In this document: one piece after another, positions 23,771 to 31,230 of the stretch
Position numbering within the stretch: position 1 is the stretch's first letter
Layout: each line of letters opens with the position of its first letter
Source of the DNA: Flemingiibacterium sp045634005
Lineage (GTDB): Bacteria; Bacillota; Clostridia; Oscillospirales; CAG-272
Length of the DNA: 34,739 nucleotides
Assembly: GCA_045634005.1 (NCBI GenBank)
Contig: JAZQZL010000002.1
Coordinates: forward strand, 1-34,739
Reading direction: 5' to 3'
Notes under the pieces: generated by a model
Told to the model about the DNA's origin: nothing
Databases searched by the model: none
Seen by the model: the letters and a program-made list of their open reading frames with translations, nothing else
Program-made: the position numbers and the translations under genes

Positions 23771-25576
23771 ATGAAGCTTTCAACTGCAAAGCGTCTTATG
23801 ATGCTGGTGGTAGCGGTGCTTCTTGCTATGTCCGTATTCACTTTCGGTGTATGTGCCGAGACTGAAACGGGTGTTGCAGAGGATACCGTGTACGCCGAAA
23901 CAACCGCGCCGGATGCAGACGGTGAATACACCGATGCTGTTGCTGACGAAGAGGAAAAGTCGGAAGACGGAGAGATCGTAGTCGATGCCGAGATAATTAT
24001 GGCAACCGGCGATGCTGTCGACAACCTCTACACTGAAGAAACAGCCGAGGAAGATGCAGGCAGCAGATTCTTCGCAACCTATTGGGCGCTCATTCCGCCC
24101 GTTATCGCGATCGCACTCGCGCTTATAACGAAGGAGGTTTACTCCTCACTGTTCGTGGGTATCCTCGCAGGCGGTCTTCTTGCGACCAACTTCAGTCCGC
24201 TCGGTACCGTTGACGCTATCGTAGACGGCGGTCTTATAGCTGCAGTTTCCGATACCGCGGGTATCTTTGTGTTCCTTGTAATACTCGGTATAATTGTTGC
24301 GCTTATCAACAAGACCGGCGCGGCTGCCGCATTCGGTAATTGGGCGAAGACGCACATCAAGACTCGTGTAGGCGCACAGCTCGCTACGTTTATTCTCGGC
24401 GTGCTCATCTTCATCGACGACTACTTTAACTGCCTTACCGTAGGCTCTGTTATGCTTCCTGTTGCCGATGCACACAAGGTTTCCCGCGCAAAGCTCGCGT
24501 TCATTATCGACGCGACCGCGGCTCCTATCTGTATGATAGCTCCCATCTCCTCTTGGGCGGCTGCAGTTGCGGCTTACGCAGACGGAACCGGCTACAACGG
24601 TCTTGAGCTCTTCGTACGCGCTATCCCGTTCAACTACTACTCGCTTATGATGGTCCTCTTCGTAGTTCTTATGATCGTTCTGAAGGTTGACTTCGGTCCG
24701 ATGAAGAAGCACGAGATGAACGCTATCGAAAAGGGCGACCTCTTCACTACCGGTGAATCTACCAACAGAGCAGAAGAGGAGCTTGAGGTTAACGAAAAGG
24801 GCAGAGTGATCGACCTTATTCTTCCTATCGTAGTGCTTATCGGTATCTGTGTATTCGCACTCGTTTACATCGGCGGCATCCTCTCCGGTGCTGATTTCAT
24901 CACCGCGTTCGGCGATACCGATGCAACCGTAGGCTTGCCTTGGGGCGGTCTTGTAGCGCTCGTTATTACCATCATCTACCTCGTTTGCCGCCGTGTCGTT
25001 TCCTTCAAGGACGCTATGGCTTGCATCCCGAAGGGCTTTAAGGCGATGGTTCCCGCTATCACGATCCTCACCTTCGCAACCGCGCTTAAGAACATGACCT
25101 CTATGCTCGGTGCGGCAGAGTTCATCGAGGAGATTATGATCTACTCCGCAGAGGCGCTTTCGCTCTTCTTACCGGCAGTTGTATTCATAGTAGCTTGTCT
25201 GCTCGCATTCGCAACCGGTACCTCTTGGGGCACCTTCGGTATCCTTATCCCGATCGTTGCGGCTGTATTCCCGGATCCCGCAAGCCCGCTCTACTTCATC
25301 GGTATGTCCGCGTGCCTTGCAGGTGCAGTTTGCGGTGACCACTGCTCGCCTATTTCCGACACCACTATTATGTCGAGTGCAGGCGCTCGCTGCGATCACG
25401 TAAATCACGTATCCACACAGCTTCCTTACGCGATCTGCATCGCGCTCTGCTCGTTCGTCGCTTACCTCGTAGGCGGCCTTACACAGAACGGCTGGATCGG
25501 TCTTGCAGTTGCTGCAGTTGCTACCGTAGCTTTGGTAGTAGGTGCAAAGCTTGCCGGCAATTCGAAGGCTGAATAA
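23771..25576 (+). CDS. NhaC-family Na+/H+ antiporter with secreted acidic N-terminal segment
   Basis: A 601-residue membrane transporter of the NhaC-type antiporter family. It is recognised by multiple hydrophobic helices from about residue 100 onward, FIDDYFNCLTVGSVMLPV, PICMIAPISSWAAAVAAYA and, late, ATGTSWGTFGILIPIV and GDHCSPISDTTIMSSAGA. Unusually, it starts with what looks like a signal peptide (KRLMMLVVAVLLAMSVFTFGVCAET) and then about 70 residues rich in Asp, Glu, Thr and Ala before the first transporter helix. GGAGG lies 8 bases before the ATG at 23771. Ion specificity (Na+/H+ or a dicarboxylate or amino-acid antiport) is not decided by sequence. Own promoter and terminator. Confidence 0.86.
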   Translation: MKLSTAKRLMMLVVAVLLAMSVFTFGVCAETETGVAEDTVYAETTAPDADGEYTDAVADEEEKSEDGEIVVDAEIIMATGDAVDNLYTEETAEEDAGSRFFATYWALIPPVIAIALALITKEVYSSLFVGILAGGLLATNFSPLGTVDAIVDGGLIAAVSDTAGIFVFLVILGIIVALINKTGAAAAFGNWAKTHIKTRVGAQLATFILGVLIFIDDYFNCLTVGSVMLPVADAHKVSRAKLAFIIDATAAPICMIAPISSWAAAVAAYADGTGYNGLELFVRAIPFNYYSLMMVLFVVLMIVLKVDFGPMKKHEMNAIEKGDLFTTGESTNRAEEELEVNEKGRVIDLILPIVVLIGICVFALVYIGGILSGADFITAFGDTDATVGLPWGGLVALVITIIYLVCRRVVSFKDAMACIPKGFKAMVPAITILTFATALKNMTSMLGAAEFIEEIMIYSAEALSLFLPAVVFIVACLLAFATGTSWGTFGILIPIVAAVFPDPASPLYFIGMSACLAGAVCGDHCSPISDTTIMSSAGARCDHVNHVSTQLPYAICIALCSFVAYLVGGLTQNGWIGLAVAAVATVALVVGAKLAGNSKAE

Positions 25577-25585
25577 CTGAAATAG

Positions 25586-25617
25586 AAAGGCTCCGTCTTT
25601 GGGACGGGGCCTTTTTT
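25586..25617 (+). terminator. Terminator after the antiporter gene
   Basis: AAAGGCTCCGTC (25586-25597) pairs with GACGGGGCCTTT (25603-25614), with one T-G pair, and is followed by a T-run. The rest of the gap to 25768 holds the PDZ gene promoter. Confidence 0.88.
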
Positions 25618-25702
25618 GCGTTTAAACTCAAAATTTTTTAACATCTCGCGTGTCAAATTTTTATAATCCATTCACTGTTGTGCATAAAAAGGTCGAACTT
25701 TA

Positions 25703-25723
25703 TTCACATTTGTCTGCTATAAT
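25703..25723 (+). promoter_or_regulatory. Extended -10 promoter and candidate operator of the PDZ gene
   Basis: TGCTATAAT (25715-25723) is a perfect extended -10. TTCACATTTG (25703-25712), just upstream, differs by one base from the inverted form of the CATATGTGAA site in the LysR/YitT and antiporter promoters. Confidence 0.55.
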
Positions 25724-25767
25724 TGAGTTAGAAAATACCGCGCCACGTCGCGGTTCGCGGAGGTTTT

Positions 25768-26364
25768 ATGCTCGGTAATACAGACGATATCCGAAAGAAA
25801 ACTGAAGAATACAATAAAAACGGAGCATCTTACGGAGGCGCTGCCGGCCGGCTTTCCTACGAAGCAATACAGACACGCACCTCGCTTATTTTGACACGTC
25901 TTGCTATCGGTACTGCGGTATGTCTTTTTCTTGGAACATTCGGTATACTTTGCGCTATCCTGATGTTCAACCTTGTAAGCGACAATCATTCGCTTTACCA
26001 AAGGGAGTCAAGTCTTCCCGATGCTGCAGTTAGCACAGTCAAAAGTGATAGCGGCTCGATTTTTGAAAACAACTCGGAGAACATTTCCGTTATACGTAAC
26101 TCTGCGGCTGTTGAAAACGTAACCAAGGAGCAGGCGGAGCGTTACCGCGTGCCGACCGGCGTTATGGTACACGAGCTTGCCGAATACGGCTCGCTTTACG
26201 AGGCAGGGGTAATTCAGGGCGATATTATAGTCGAGTTTGACAGCGTGGCTATTACAGATGCACAGCAGCTCGGAGAGCTTATAAGCGACAGTCAGCAGAA
26301 GACGGTTTGCCTATGCGTTTACCGCAAGGGCGAGTACGTTAAGCTTTACGCAAGCTTTGATTGA
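25768..26364 (+). CDS. Single-pass membrane protein with PDZ domain
   Basis: A 198-residue protein: cytoplasmic N-terminus of about 40 residues, one strong transmembrane helix (about residues 45-70, GTAVCLFLGTFGILCAILMF), a Ser/Asn-rich linker, then a PDZ domain at about 125-198. The PDZ region shows GVMVHELAEYGSLYEAGVIQ and GDIIVEFDSVAITDAQQL, the peptide-binding loop and GD-x-I motif seen in HtrA and RseP PDZ domains. There is no protease domain, so it may be a stand-alone adaptor on the outer face. GGAGG precedes the ATG, and an excellent terminator follows. Function unknown. Confidence 0.8.
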   Translation: MLGNTDDIRKKTEEYNKNGASYGGAAGRLSYEAIQTRTSLILTRLAIGTAVCLFLGTFGILCAILMFNLVSDNHSLYQRESSLPDAAVSTVKSDSGSIFENNSENISVIRNSAAVENVTKEQAERYRVPTGVMVHELAEYGSLYEAGVIQGDIIVEFDSVAITDAQQLGELISDSQQKTVCLCVYRKGEYVKLYASFD

Positions 26365-26380
26365 CTTTTAATAAAAAATC

Positions 26381-26410
26381 ACCGCAGAGGTTTGACCTCT
26401 GCGGTTTTTT
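26381..26410. terminator. Terminator between the PDZ gene and the DUF6440 gene
   Basis: ACCGCAGAGGT (26381-26391) and ACCTCTGCGGT (26395-26405) form a perfect 11-bp stem with a 3-nt loop, followed by T-run to 26410. A-tracts on the other side allow use by the convergent minus-strand gene. Confidence 0.93.
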
Positions 26411-26411
26411 C

Positions 26412-26591
26412 TTATTCGCTTACAAGGCTCTTGTCGATAACGGGCTTGCCGTCTGCGTCGAGCAGGGGTGCGAGGCCGCCTGCGTGACCGTCGCGGTGCC
26501 AGAGATAGCATACGCCCGTTTTGCGGTCGACTATGATCTCGGTCGTGCCGAAGAATCCTTCGTTGTAGATAGATTCGAAACGCTTTTCCAT
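26412..26591 (-). CDS. Small DUF6440-like protein
   Basis: A 59-residue protein, starting MEKRFESIYNEGFFGTTEII and continuing DRKTGVCYLWHRDGHAGGLAP, a pattern I recognise as DUF6440 (function unknown; a short domain common in Bacillota). The start at 26591 is chosen because AAAGGA lies 7 bases upstream; a TTG further upstream would sit on the ribosome site. It is downstream of hflC on the same strand, 54 bases away. Confidence 0.75.
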   Translation of the reverse strand: MEKRFESIYNEGFFGTTEIIVDRKTGVCYLWHRDGHAGGLAPLLDADGKPVIDKSLVSE

Positions 26592-26645
26592 TTTTTGTCC
26601 TTTCTCTTGCAAAGGGGGAGGGTACTCAGGCGCCGTAGCTCCACC

Positions 26646-27521
26646 TTACGGATTCATTAAAATCTTGCCAAGCGCGGAATTCTTGTCGATGATAACGACC
26701 TTGTCATCGCCCGTGAGGGAAGCCTTGAGCGCATCGAGTGCGCGGGTGAACTCATAGAAATCCTTTTTATCTTCGGTGTTGTAGGCTTCGGCTAAAAGGC
26801 GCATATATTCCTGCTCACCCTCTGCCTCGAGACGTGCCGCCTCTGCCTCTGCGTTGGAGATGATGATGTTAACTTCCTTGTCAACCTCGTTTCGTATTAT
26901 GGAAGCCTCGTAGTTACCGTCCGCGGTGTACTTTTCCGCCATCTGATTGCGGTCGGATATCATTCTCGCGTAAACTGCCTCCTCGTTGCTTTGCGCGAGG
27001 TCAAAACGCTTGATACGCACGTCGAGTACGTTTATACCGTAGGTCTTGCAAAGCCCTGCCACCTCGGTGGTTATACCTGCGTAGATATCGTTTCTGCCGG
27101 ATGCGTCCTCGGTGTTGATGATGTCGTCCTGCATAAGCGTACCCATGAGGTTTTTGAGGGAGTTATAGGTGACCGCATTAAGACGCGCCTCGGCCTCGGC
27201 GGTAGTGCCGAGCGAGCGGTAGAAGGTCACGGGATCCTCTATCTCCCAGATTATGTAGCTGTCGACGGTCATATTCTTCTTGTCGGAGGTTAATACCTCG
27301 GACGGGGGAATGTCGTAGATAAGCGTGGTGTCGGGGAAGGTGGTTACGTTGTCGATAAAGGGGATCTTGAAGTGAAGTCCTGCCTCGTCAGTTACGTTGA
27401 CGATCTCGGAGAAGCGCATAAGACAAGCGTACTGATTTTCGGCTACGGTGTAGAAGGAGTTAAATCCGACGAACACGAGCAGCACGAGCAAAACAGCGGT
27501 GATTATTAAACTTTTTTTCAT
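26646..27521 (-). CDS. hflC: HflC-like SPFH/Band 7 protein
   Basis: A 291-residue membrane-anchored protein of the stomatin/prohibitin/flotillin/HflK-C family. It has one N-terminal transmembrane helix (LIITAVLLVLLVFVGFNSFY), the Band 7 domain (VAENQYACLMRFSEIVNV, GLHFKIPFIDNV, then DVRIKRFDL), and an Ala/Glu-rich coiled-coil stretch (IISNAEAEAARLEAEGEQEYM). HflKC forms a periplasm-facing or extracellular cage that modulates FtsH protease. The start at 27521 follows AAAGGAG; an in-frame ATG at 27539 lies upstream of that site and overlaps the hflK stop. It directly follows hflK. Specific FtsH regulation here is inferred from the family. Confidence 0.88.
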   Translation of the reverse strand: MKKSLIITAVLLVLLVFVGFNSFYTVAENQYACLMRFSEIVNVTDEAGLHFKIPFIDNVTTFPDTTLIYDIPPSEVLTSDKKNMTVDSYIIWEIEDPVTFYRSLGTTAEAEARLNAVTYNSLKNLMGTLMQDDIINTEDASGRNDIYAGITTEVAGLCKTYGINVLDVRIKRFDLAQSNEEAVYARMISDRNQMAEKYTADGNYEASIIRNEVDKEVNIIISNAEAEAARLEAEGEQEYMRLLAEAYNTEDKKDFYEFTRALDALKASLTGDDKVVIIDKNSALGKILMNP

Positions 27522-27538
27522 TTTCGCATCTCCTTTCA

Positions 27539-28531
27539 TCAGTTATTGCCGGCGAAGTCGTCAAGCGGTAAAAGCTTCGAGGTGGAGCCGTTTGAAACGT
27601 CGACGTAAAGCGTTACACCGGGAAGCGTCTGCTCGATCATTTCGTAGTACATACGTATACGCGTTATCTCGGGATCCTTTGAGTATTCCTCGTACATAGC
27701 CTCAAAGCGGGCTACCTGCTTTACCGCCTCGTTGATACGGTTCTGCTTTAAATATTCTGCATTCTGGATAAGCTTGTCAGCCTGTGCCTGCGCCTCGGGA
27801 AGCTTACTGTTGCTGTATGCCTTCGCCTGATTTATCGCGGTTTCGGCACCCTGCTTTGCGGTTTCAACCGCCTTGAACGCCTCGACTACGGAGAGTGTCG
27901 GCGGTTCTGCGTCCTGAATTTTAATGTCGGAAAGTGTAAGTCCGATGTCATAGGTTGCGAGTATCTCGGTTACGAGCTCCTTGACGCGGATCTGGATGTC
28001 GGTCTTACCGTCGGTGAGCACCTGATCGACAGTCGCCGAGCCGACTACGGCGCGTATCTGCGACTGTATTAGGTTCTTAAGTATAACTTCAGGAGAGTGC
28101 GAATTGTAAAGATACTTTACGGGGTCGGAGATCTTGTATTCGATAAAGAAATCGACGTTTACGATGTTGTAGTCACCCGTAATCATTTTTGCTTCTTTTT
28201 CGATAGTATCGTAGCTCGAGCTACCCGTAGGATTGCTGCGGTAACCAAGCTCGATCTTCTGGTAGACGTTTACGTTGACCTTATGCACCTGCTGCAGTCC
28301 GAGCGGTAATTTAAAGTGCATACCTGCGCCGGTAACGTCTGTAACCTTGCCGAACGTCGTTACCACCGCCTGCTGCTTCTCGTCGACCGTGTACCAGCAG
28401 CTCGAGGCTACCGCGAGCACGAGTGCCACGGCAAGCGCGATAATTACGGTGCGCTTGAGCTTTTTGCCGTTAAAGCGCGGCTTTTTTATATTTGTATAGA
28501 ACGTGTTGCCGCTTTGGGTGAAATTGTTCAT
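27539..28531 (-). CDS. hflK: HflK-like SPFH/Band 7 protein
   Basis: A 330-residue partner of HflC. After a basic N-terminus there is one transmembrane helix (VIIALAVALVLAVASSCWY), then the Band 7 domain (VDEKQQAVVTTFGKVTDV, GMHFKLPLGLQQVHKVNV). It ends in a coiled-coil segment (VEAFKAVETAKQGAETAINQA onward) and YVDVSNGSTSKLLPLDDF, typical of HflK. The start at 28531 has GGAGG just upstream; a GTG at 28555 is in frame but lies before that site. The hflK-hflC order on one strand matches the family. Confidence 0.88.
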   Translation of the reverse strand: MNNFTQSGNTFYTNIKKPRFNGKKLKRTVIIALAVALVLAVASSCWYTVDEKQQAVVTTFGKVTDVTGAGMHFKLPLGLQQVHKVNVNVYQKIELGYRSNPTGSSSYDTIEKEAKMITGDYNIVNVDFFIEYKISDPVKYLYNSHSPEVILKNLIQSQIRAVVGSATVDQVLTDGKTDIQIRVKELVTEILATYDIGLTLSDIKIQDAEPPTLSVVEAFKAVETAKQGAETAINQAKAYSNSKLPEAQAQADKLIQNAEYLKQNRINEAVKQVARFEAMYEEYSKDPEITRIRMYYEMIEQTLPGVTLYVDVSNGSTSKLLPLDDFAGNN

Positions 28532-28611
28532 TGTTGTACCTCCTGCATATTTCACGTCGGTGGTCGAATGAATTTGCCACGCAGTCGCGTGATTGTGTAT
28601 ATAGTATAGCG

Positions 28612-28621
28612 CACAATTGTG
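28612..28621. promoter_or_regulatory. Palindrome upstream of hflK (possible operator)
   Basis: CACAATTGTG is a perfect 10-bp palindrome between hflK and the MecA-like gene. TATACT on the minus strand (28608-28603) lies next to it as a possible -10, but no good -35 was found, so the promoter is uncertain. Confidence 0.35.
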
Positions 28622-28664
28622 AATAGCGTATTACCAATTTGTGTAATGAGGGAAAATATTGCAG

Positions 28665-29225
28665 CTACGCGAGGTCAGCGAGGGTGGAAAGTGCGTTTGT
28701 TTCAGCGATGCAGGTGGCGTGCTCGGCAACGTACGCGCTTGCGGCGGGTGAGGTGAGCTTACGGCCGAAGGCGCGCATAGCGACGTTCAAGCGTTCGTAT
28801 GACGGGTTGACGGCATTCGTGACGATAAGATAACACGCTCCGTCAGCGCCGCACCAAGCAGAGCTTTCGAGCGCTTGCGCGGCTGTGTCAGCGTGCGAGC
28901 AAGCGGCAAGGAGCGCGGACAAGGTAGGGAAGCGGTAGACCGCTTTTTGCCTTGTGTTCTTTGTCTGTGCTTCATCGCGTGCGAGCAGTCGGGTTATGTA
29001 TATCTCCGCGCCGCCGTCGCGCGACGGGTAGAACTGTATAAATACCTTATCGCTTGACGCATCAAAGCCTGCGACACGCTTTACGTCGGAAAGCAGTGCG
29101 CGGAACACCCGACGCGTGTACGTATGCTCACCCTCAAGTGCGGCGCTGTCGAGGTTATACTTATCGAGTTCGCTTTTGGTGAGCATAAGCTTTAATTTTC
29201 CCGGGCTTATGAGGATATGTTCCAT
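28665..29225 (-). CDS. mecA: MecA-like adaptor protein (negative regulator of competence family)
   Basis: A 186-residue protein whose layout matches MecA, the adaptor that brings substrates to the ClpC protease. The N-terminal domain shows KLKLMLTKSELDKYNLDS, a central R-x-F-RALLSDV, GFDASSDKVFIQFYPSRDGG and AEIYITRL. The C-terminal domain shows YRFPTLSALLAACSHAD, the SSAWCGADGACYLIV strand, and EHATCIAETNALSTL, resembling the MecA end with its conserved Glu and Asn-Ala. Two-domain order and size fit. Neither clpC nor competence genes are in the window. AAAGGA precedes the ATG. Family assignment is by pattern and moderately sure; function is by analogy. Confidence 0.68.
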   Translation of the reverse strand: MEHILISPGKLKLMLTKSELDKYNLDSAALEGEHTYTRRVFRALLSDVKRVAGFDASSDKVFIQFYPSRDGGAEIYITRLLARDEAQTKNTRQKAVYRFPTLSALLAACSHADTAAQALESSAWCGADGACYLIVTNAVNPSYERLNVAMRAFGRKLTSPAASAYVAEHATCIAETNALSTLADLA

Positions 29226-29259
29226 AGGTGTGTCCTTTCGCTTGTTGGTGTGTACTAAT

Positions 29260-29265
29260 ATTATA
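29260..29265 (-). promoter_or_regulatory. Probable -10 box of the mecA-like gene
   Basis: TATAAT on the minus strand (29265-29260), 35 bases before the start codon. No clear -35 box was found 16-18 bases upstream. Confidence 0.45.
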
Positions 29266-29301
29266 AGCGTAAAGCCCCAAAAAGGAAACCCCTAAATTAT
29301 T

Positions 29302-29477
29302 GGAAACGCGCTTTCTTTGGAAGCGGTTTCCGCTTGCGTTATCCTCGCTGATTTCGCGGCTCGGGGAGATTGAAAAGAGAGGCGCCGGAAGAGAGTGAAA
29401 ACCGGCGGCGCTTGAGCCGGCCGTCATCCTCCTCGAATCGTTTTCCCCGAGTGCGAAAGCGCGAGGATAAAACGAGC
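29302..29477. repeat. Small foldback repeat (family 3)
   Basis: A hairpin GGAAACGCGCTT / AAGCGGTTTCC lies at 29302-29331. TTATCCTCGC (29339-29348) is mirrored by GCGAGGATAA (29461-29470), CTCGGGGA (29360-29367) by TCCCCGAG (29444-29451), and GCGCCGG (29383-29389) by CCGGCGGCGC after 29401. The nested order gives a long stem. It has no match to family 1 that I could see. The GCGAGGATAA motif also occurs once in the first repeat (about 83-92). Confidence 0.6.
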
Positions 29478-29482
29478 ACACT

Positions 29483-29532
29483 CTCACAGGCGCCACACAT
29501 TAAAAAACTCACAGGCGCCACACATTAAAAAA
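29483..29532 (+). repeat. Perfect tandem duplication of a 25-base unit
   Basis: The unit beginning CTCACAGGCGCCACACAT occurs twice without gap, at 29483-29507 and 29508-29532, each ending in an A-run. It lies between the family 3 repeat and the promoter of the uracil-DNA glycosylase gene, so it may be recent slippage. Confidence 0.9.
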
Positions 29533-29565
29533 TTAAAAATTTCTCGGAAAATTTCATAAAACCTC

Positions 29566-29594
29566 TTTTCATTAATAAAAATATATGATATAAT
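29566..29594 (+). promoter_or_regulatory. Promoter of the udg-asparaginase-regulator-pyrC unit
   Basis: TTTTCA (29566-29571) and TATAAT (29589-29594), spacer 17, with a TG extension (TGATATAAT, 29586-29594). Transcription would start near 29601, about 35 bases before the first start codon. Confidence 0.8.
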
Positions 29595-29635
29595 GAATAT
29601 AACTGTAGCTATACACAGAAAGGATATACACCGAT

Positions 29636-30190
29636 ATGACTTGGGAAGAACTCGAGAGCGCTTGCGCCTCCTGCCATAAATGCCCACTCGGCGACACGCG
29701 TACCAACTGCGTTTTCGGTACGGGAAACAAAAACGCCAGACTTATGTTCGTCGGCGAAGCGCCCGGCGAAAAGGAGGACCTGTCGGGAGTGCCGTTCGTC
29801 GGCGCGGCGGGTAAGCTGCTCGACCGCTTTTTGGAGGCTGTCGACATTCCCCGTGAGGACGTTTATATCGCGAATATATTGAAGTGCCGTCCGCCGAAGA
29901 ACCGCGATCCGCTCCCCGCAGAGGAGGATGCGTGCATCGACTATCTTCGTGAGCAGATACAGCTTATTGATCCCGACCTTATCGTTTGCCTCGGACGCAT
30001 CTCCGCGATGCGTCTTATAAAACCGGATTTCCGTATAACCAAGGAGCACGGCAATTGGTTCACCTATGAGGGTAAGCCGATTGCGGCTGTGTACCACCCT
30101 GCGGCGCTTCTTCGCGATCCTCGCCGCAAGGAGGAGATGCTCACGGATATGAAGATGATAAAGGCTCGCCTTGAGGCACAGGCAAAATGA
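29636..30190 (+). CDS. Type 4 (family 4) uracil-DNA glycosylase
   Basis: Removes uracil from DNA. The 184-residue protein has the 4Fe-4S cysteines (CHKC at residues 13-16, the Cys in ILKCRPPKNR, and the Cys in EDACIDYL), the active-site loop FVGEAPGEKED, PFVGAAGKLLDRFL and HPAALLRDPRRKEEM. These mark the Fe-S type 4 enzymes, not the Ung type. GAAAGGA precedes the ATG. Its TGA overlaps the asparaginase ATG (ATGA), so the two genes are coupled. It is the first gene of a unit leading to pyrC. Confidence 0.93.
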   Translation: MTWEELESACASCHKCPLGDTRTNCVFGTGNKNARLMFVGEAPGEKEDLSGVPFVGAAGKLLDRFLEAVDIPREDVYIANILKCRPPKNRDPLPAEEDACIDYLREQIQLIDPDLIVCLGRISAMRLIKPDFRITKEHGNWFTYEGKPIAAVYHPAALLRDPRRKEEMLTDMKMIKARLEAQAK

Positions 30191-31212
30191 AAATACTCAT
30201 TATGATGACGGGCGGTACGATAAGCACCACCGCAAACAAAAACGGTCATCTCACCGCGAACGGCAAAAACACCGTTTCCTTTCTCACGAATACCTTCCTT
30301 GAGGGTGGCAATTACGACGTCGAGTTCGACTATCTCCACCCACTCAATATACTTTCGGAAAATATGACGTTCCCGCGTCTCAACGTGCTTCTCGATGCGT
30401 TCAAATCGATCGATCCGAACGCTTACGGCGCAATAATCGTCGCTCACGGAACGGACACGCTTGCGTACACGTCGAGCCTTCTCTCGCTCGCACTTGCAGG
30501 CTGGTCAAAGAGTCCGATCTTTCTCGTGTCGAGCGACCATACGCTCACAGACGAGCGCGCAAACGGTCACGATAATTTTAAAGCTGCCATCGAGCTTGCG
30601 CTTGACGGCTTCGGCGCAGGCGTGTACGTACCGTACCGCAACTCCGACGGCGTGACCTACCTTCATCACGGCGCGCATCTGCGGCAGTGCGACAACTTTA
30701 CCGCTAACTTTTATTCGGCGGATATGTGCCCGTACAAAGAGGCGAAGCCGTACGAGGTGCAGGCACAGTTTCCGATAATAGATGTGCTGCCGAAGCTTTA
30801 CGAGTGCATTATGATGATAGAGCCGTACGTTGGTATTGACTATTCGAACTATCTTCTTCCGCCGACTATCCGCGTAGTGCTTCACGGAAGCTCACATTCC
30901 TCAAGCGCGTGTGCAGAGCGCGCAGACACCACGGAGGCGTTTTCGAAGCGCTCGGTGATCTATCTTGCCAACGAGTGCAAAAGGCGCGGCATAGACCTAT
31001 TTCTCTCGCCGCTGCCCGAAGCGATGCGAACCACACTCGGAACGTACGCCTCGACTGCCGATATATTAAAGAACGGCGCAAAGCCGATATTTTCGCTTAC
31101 TAATGAAACTGCCTATATGAAGCTGGCGCTTGCGTATTCCCTCGGATATGAGGGCGATGAGGTACCCGCGTTCCTTGAGCGCGAGGTGGCAAGCGAAAAG
31201 CTTGAGGGCTGA
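30187..31212 (+). CDS. L-asparaginase-family amidohydrolase
   Basis: Hydrolyses L-asparagine to aspartate and ammonia. The 341-residue protein has the family motif MMTGGTIST near the N-terminus (catalytic Thr), the second Thr motif AHGTDTLAYTSSLLSL, FLVSSDHTLTDERANG, and a C-terminal domain. Most residues match the cytoplasmic type I form, and no signal peptide is seen. It overlaps the udg stop by ATGA. Aspartate from this reaction is the substrate of pyrimidine synthesis, and pyrC lies two genes downstream, so the unit may link asparagine use to pyrimidine supply. Confidence 0.9.
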   Translation: MKILIMMTGGTISTTANKNGHLTANGKNTVSFLTNTFLEGGNYDVEFDYLHPLNILSENMTFPRLNVLLDAFKSIDPNAYGAIIVAHGTDTLAYTSSLLSLALAGWSKSPIFLVSSDHTLTDERANGHDNFKAAIELALDGFGAGVYVPYRNSDGVTYLHHGAHLRQCDNFTANFYSADMCPYKEAKPYEVQAQFPIIDVLPKLYECIMMIEPYVGIDYSNYLLPPTIRVVLHGSSHSSSACAERADTTEAFSKRSVIYLANECKRRGIDLFLSPLPEAMRTTLGTYASTADILKNGAKPIFSLTNETAYMKLALAYSLGYEGDEVPAFLEREVASEKLEG

Positions 31213-31230
31213 AATTAAGGAGTGTTACAC

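Noticed and set aside
29483..29532. Possible CRISPR array
   Set aside because: The two 25-base units are directly adjacent with no spacer, and no cas gene is present.
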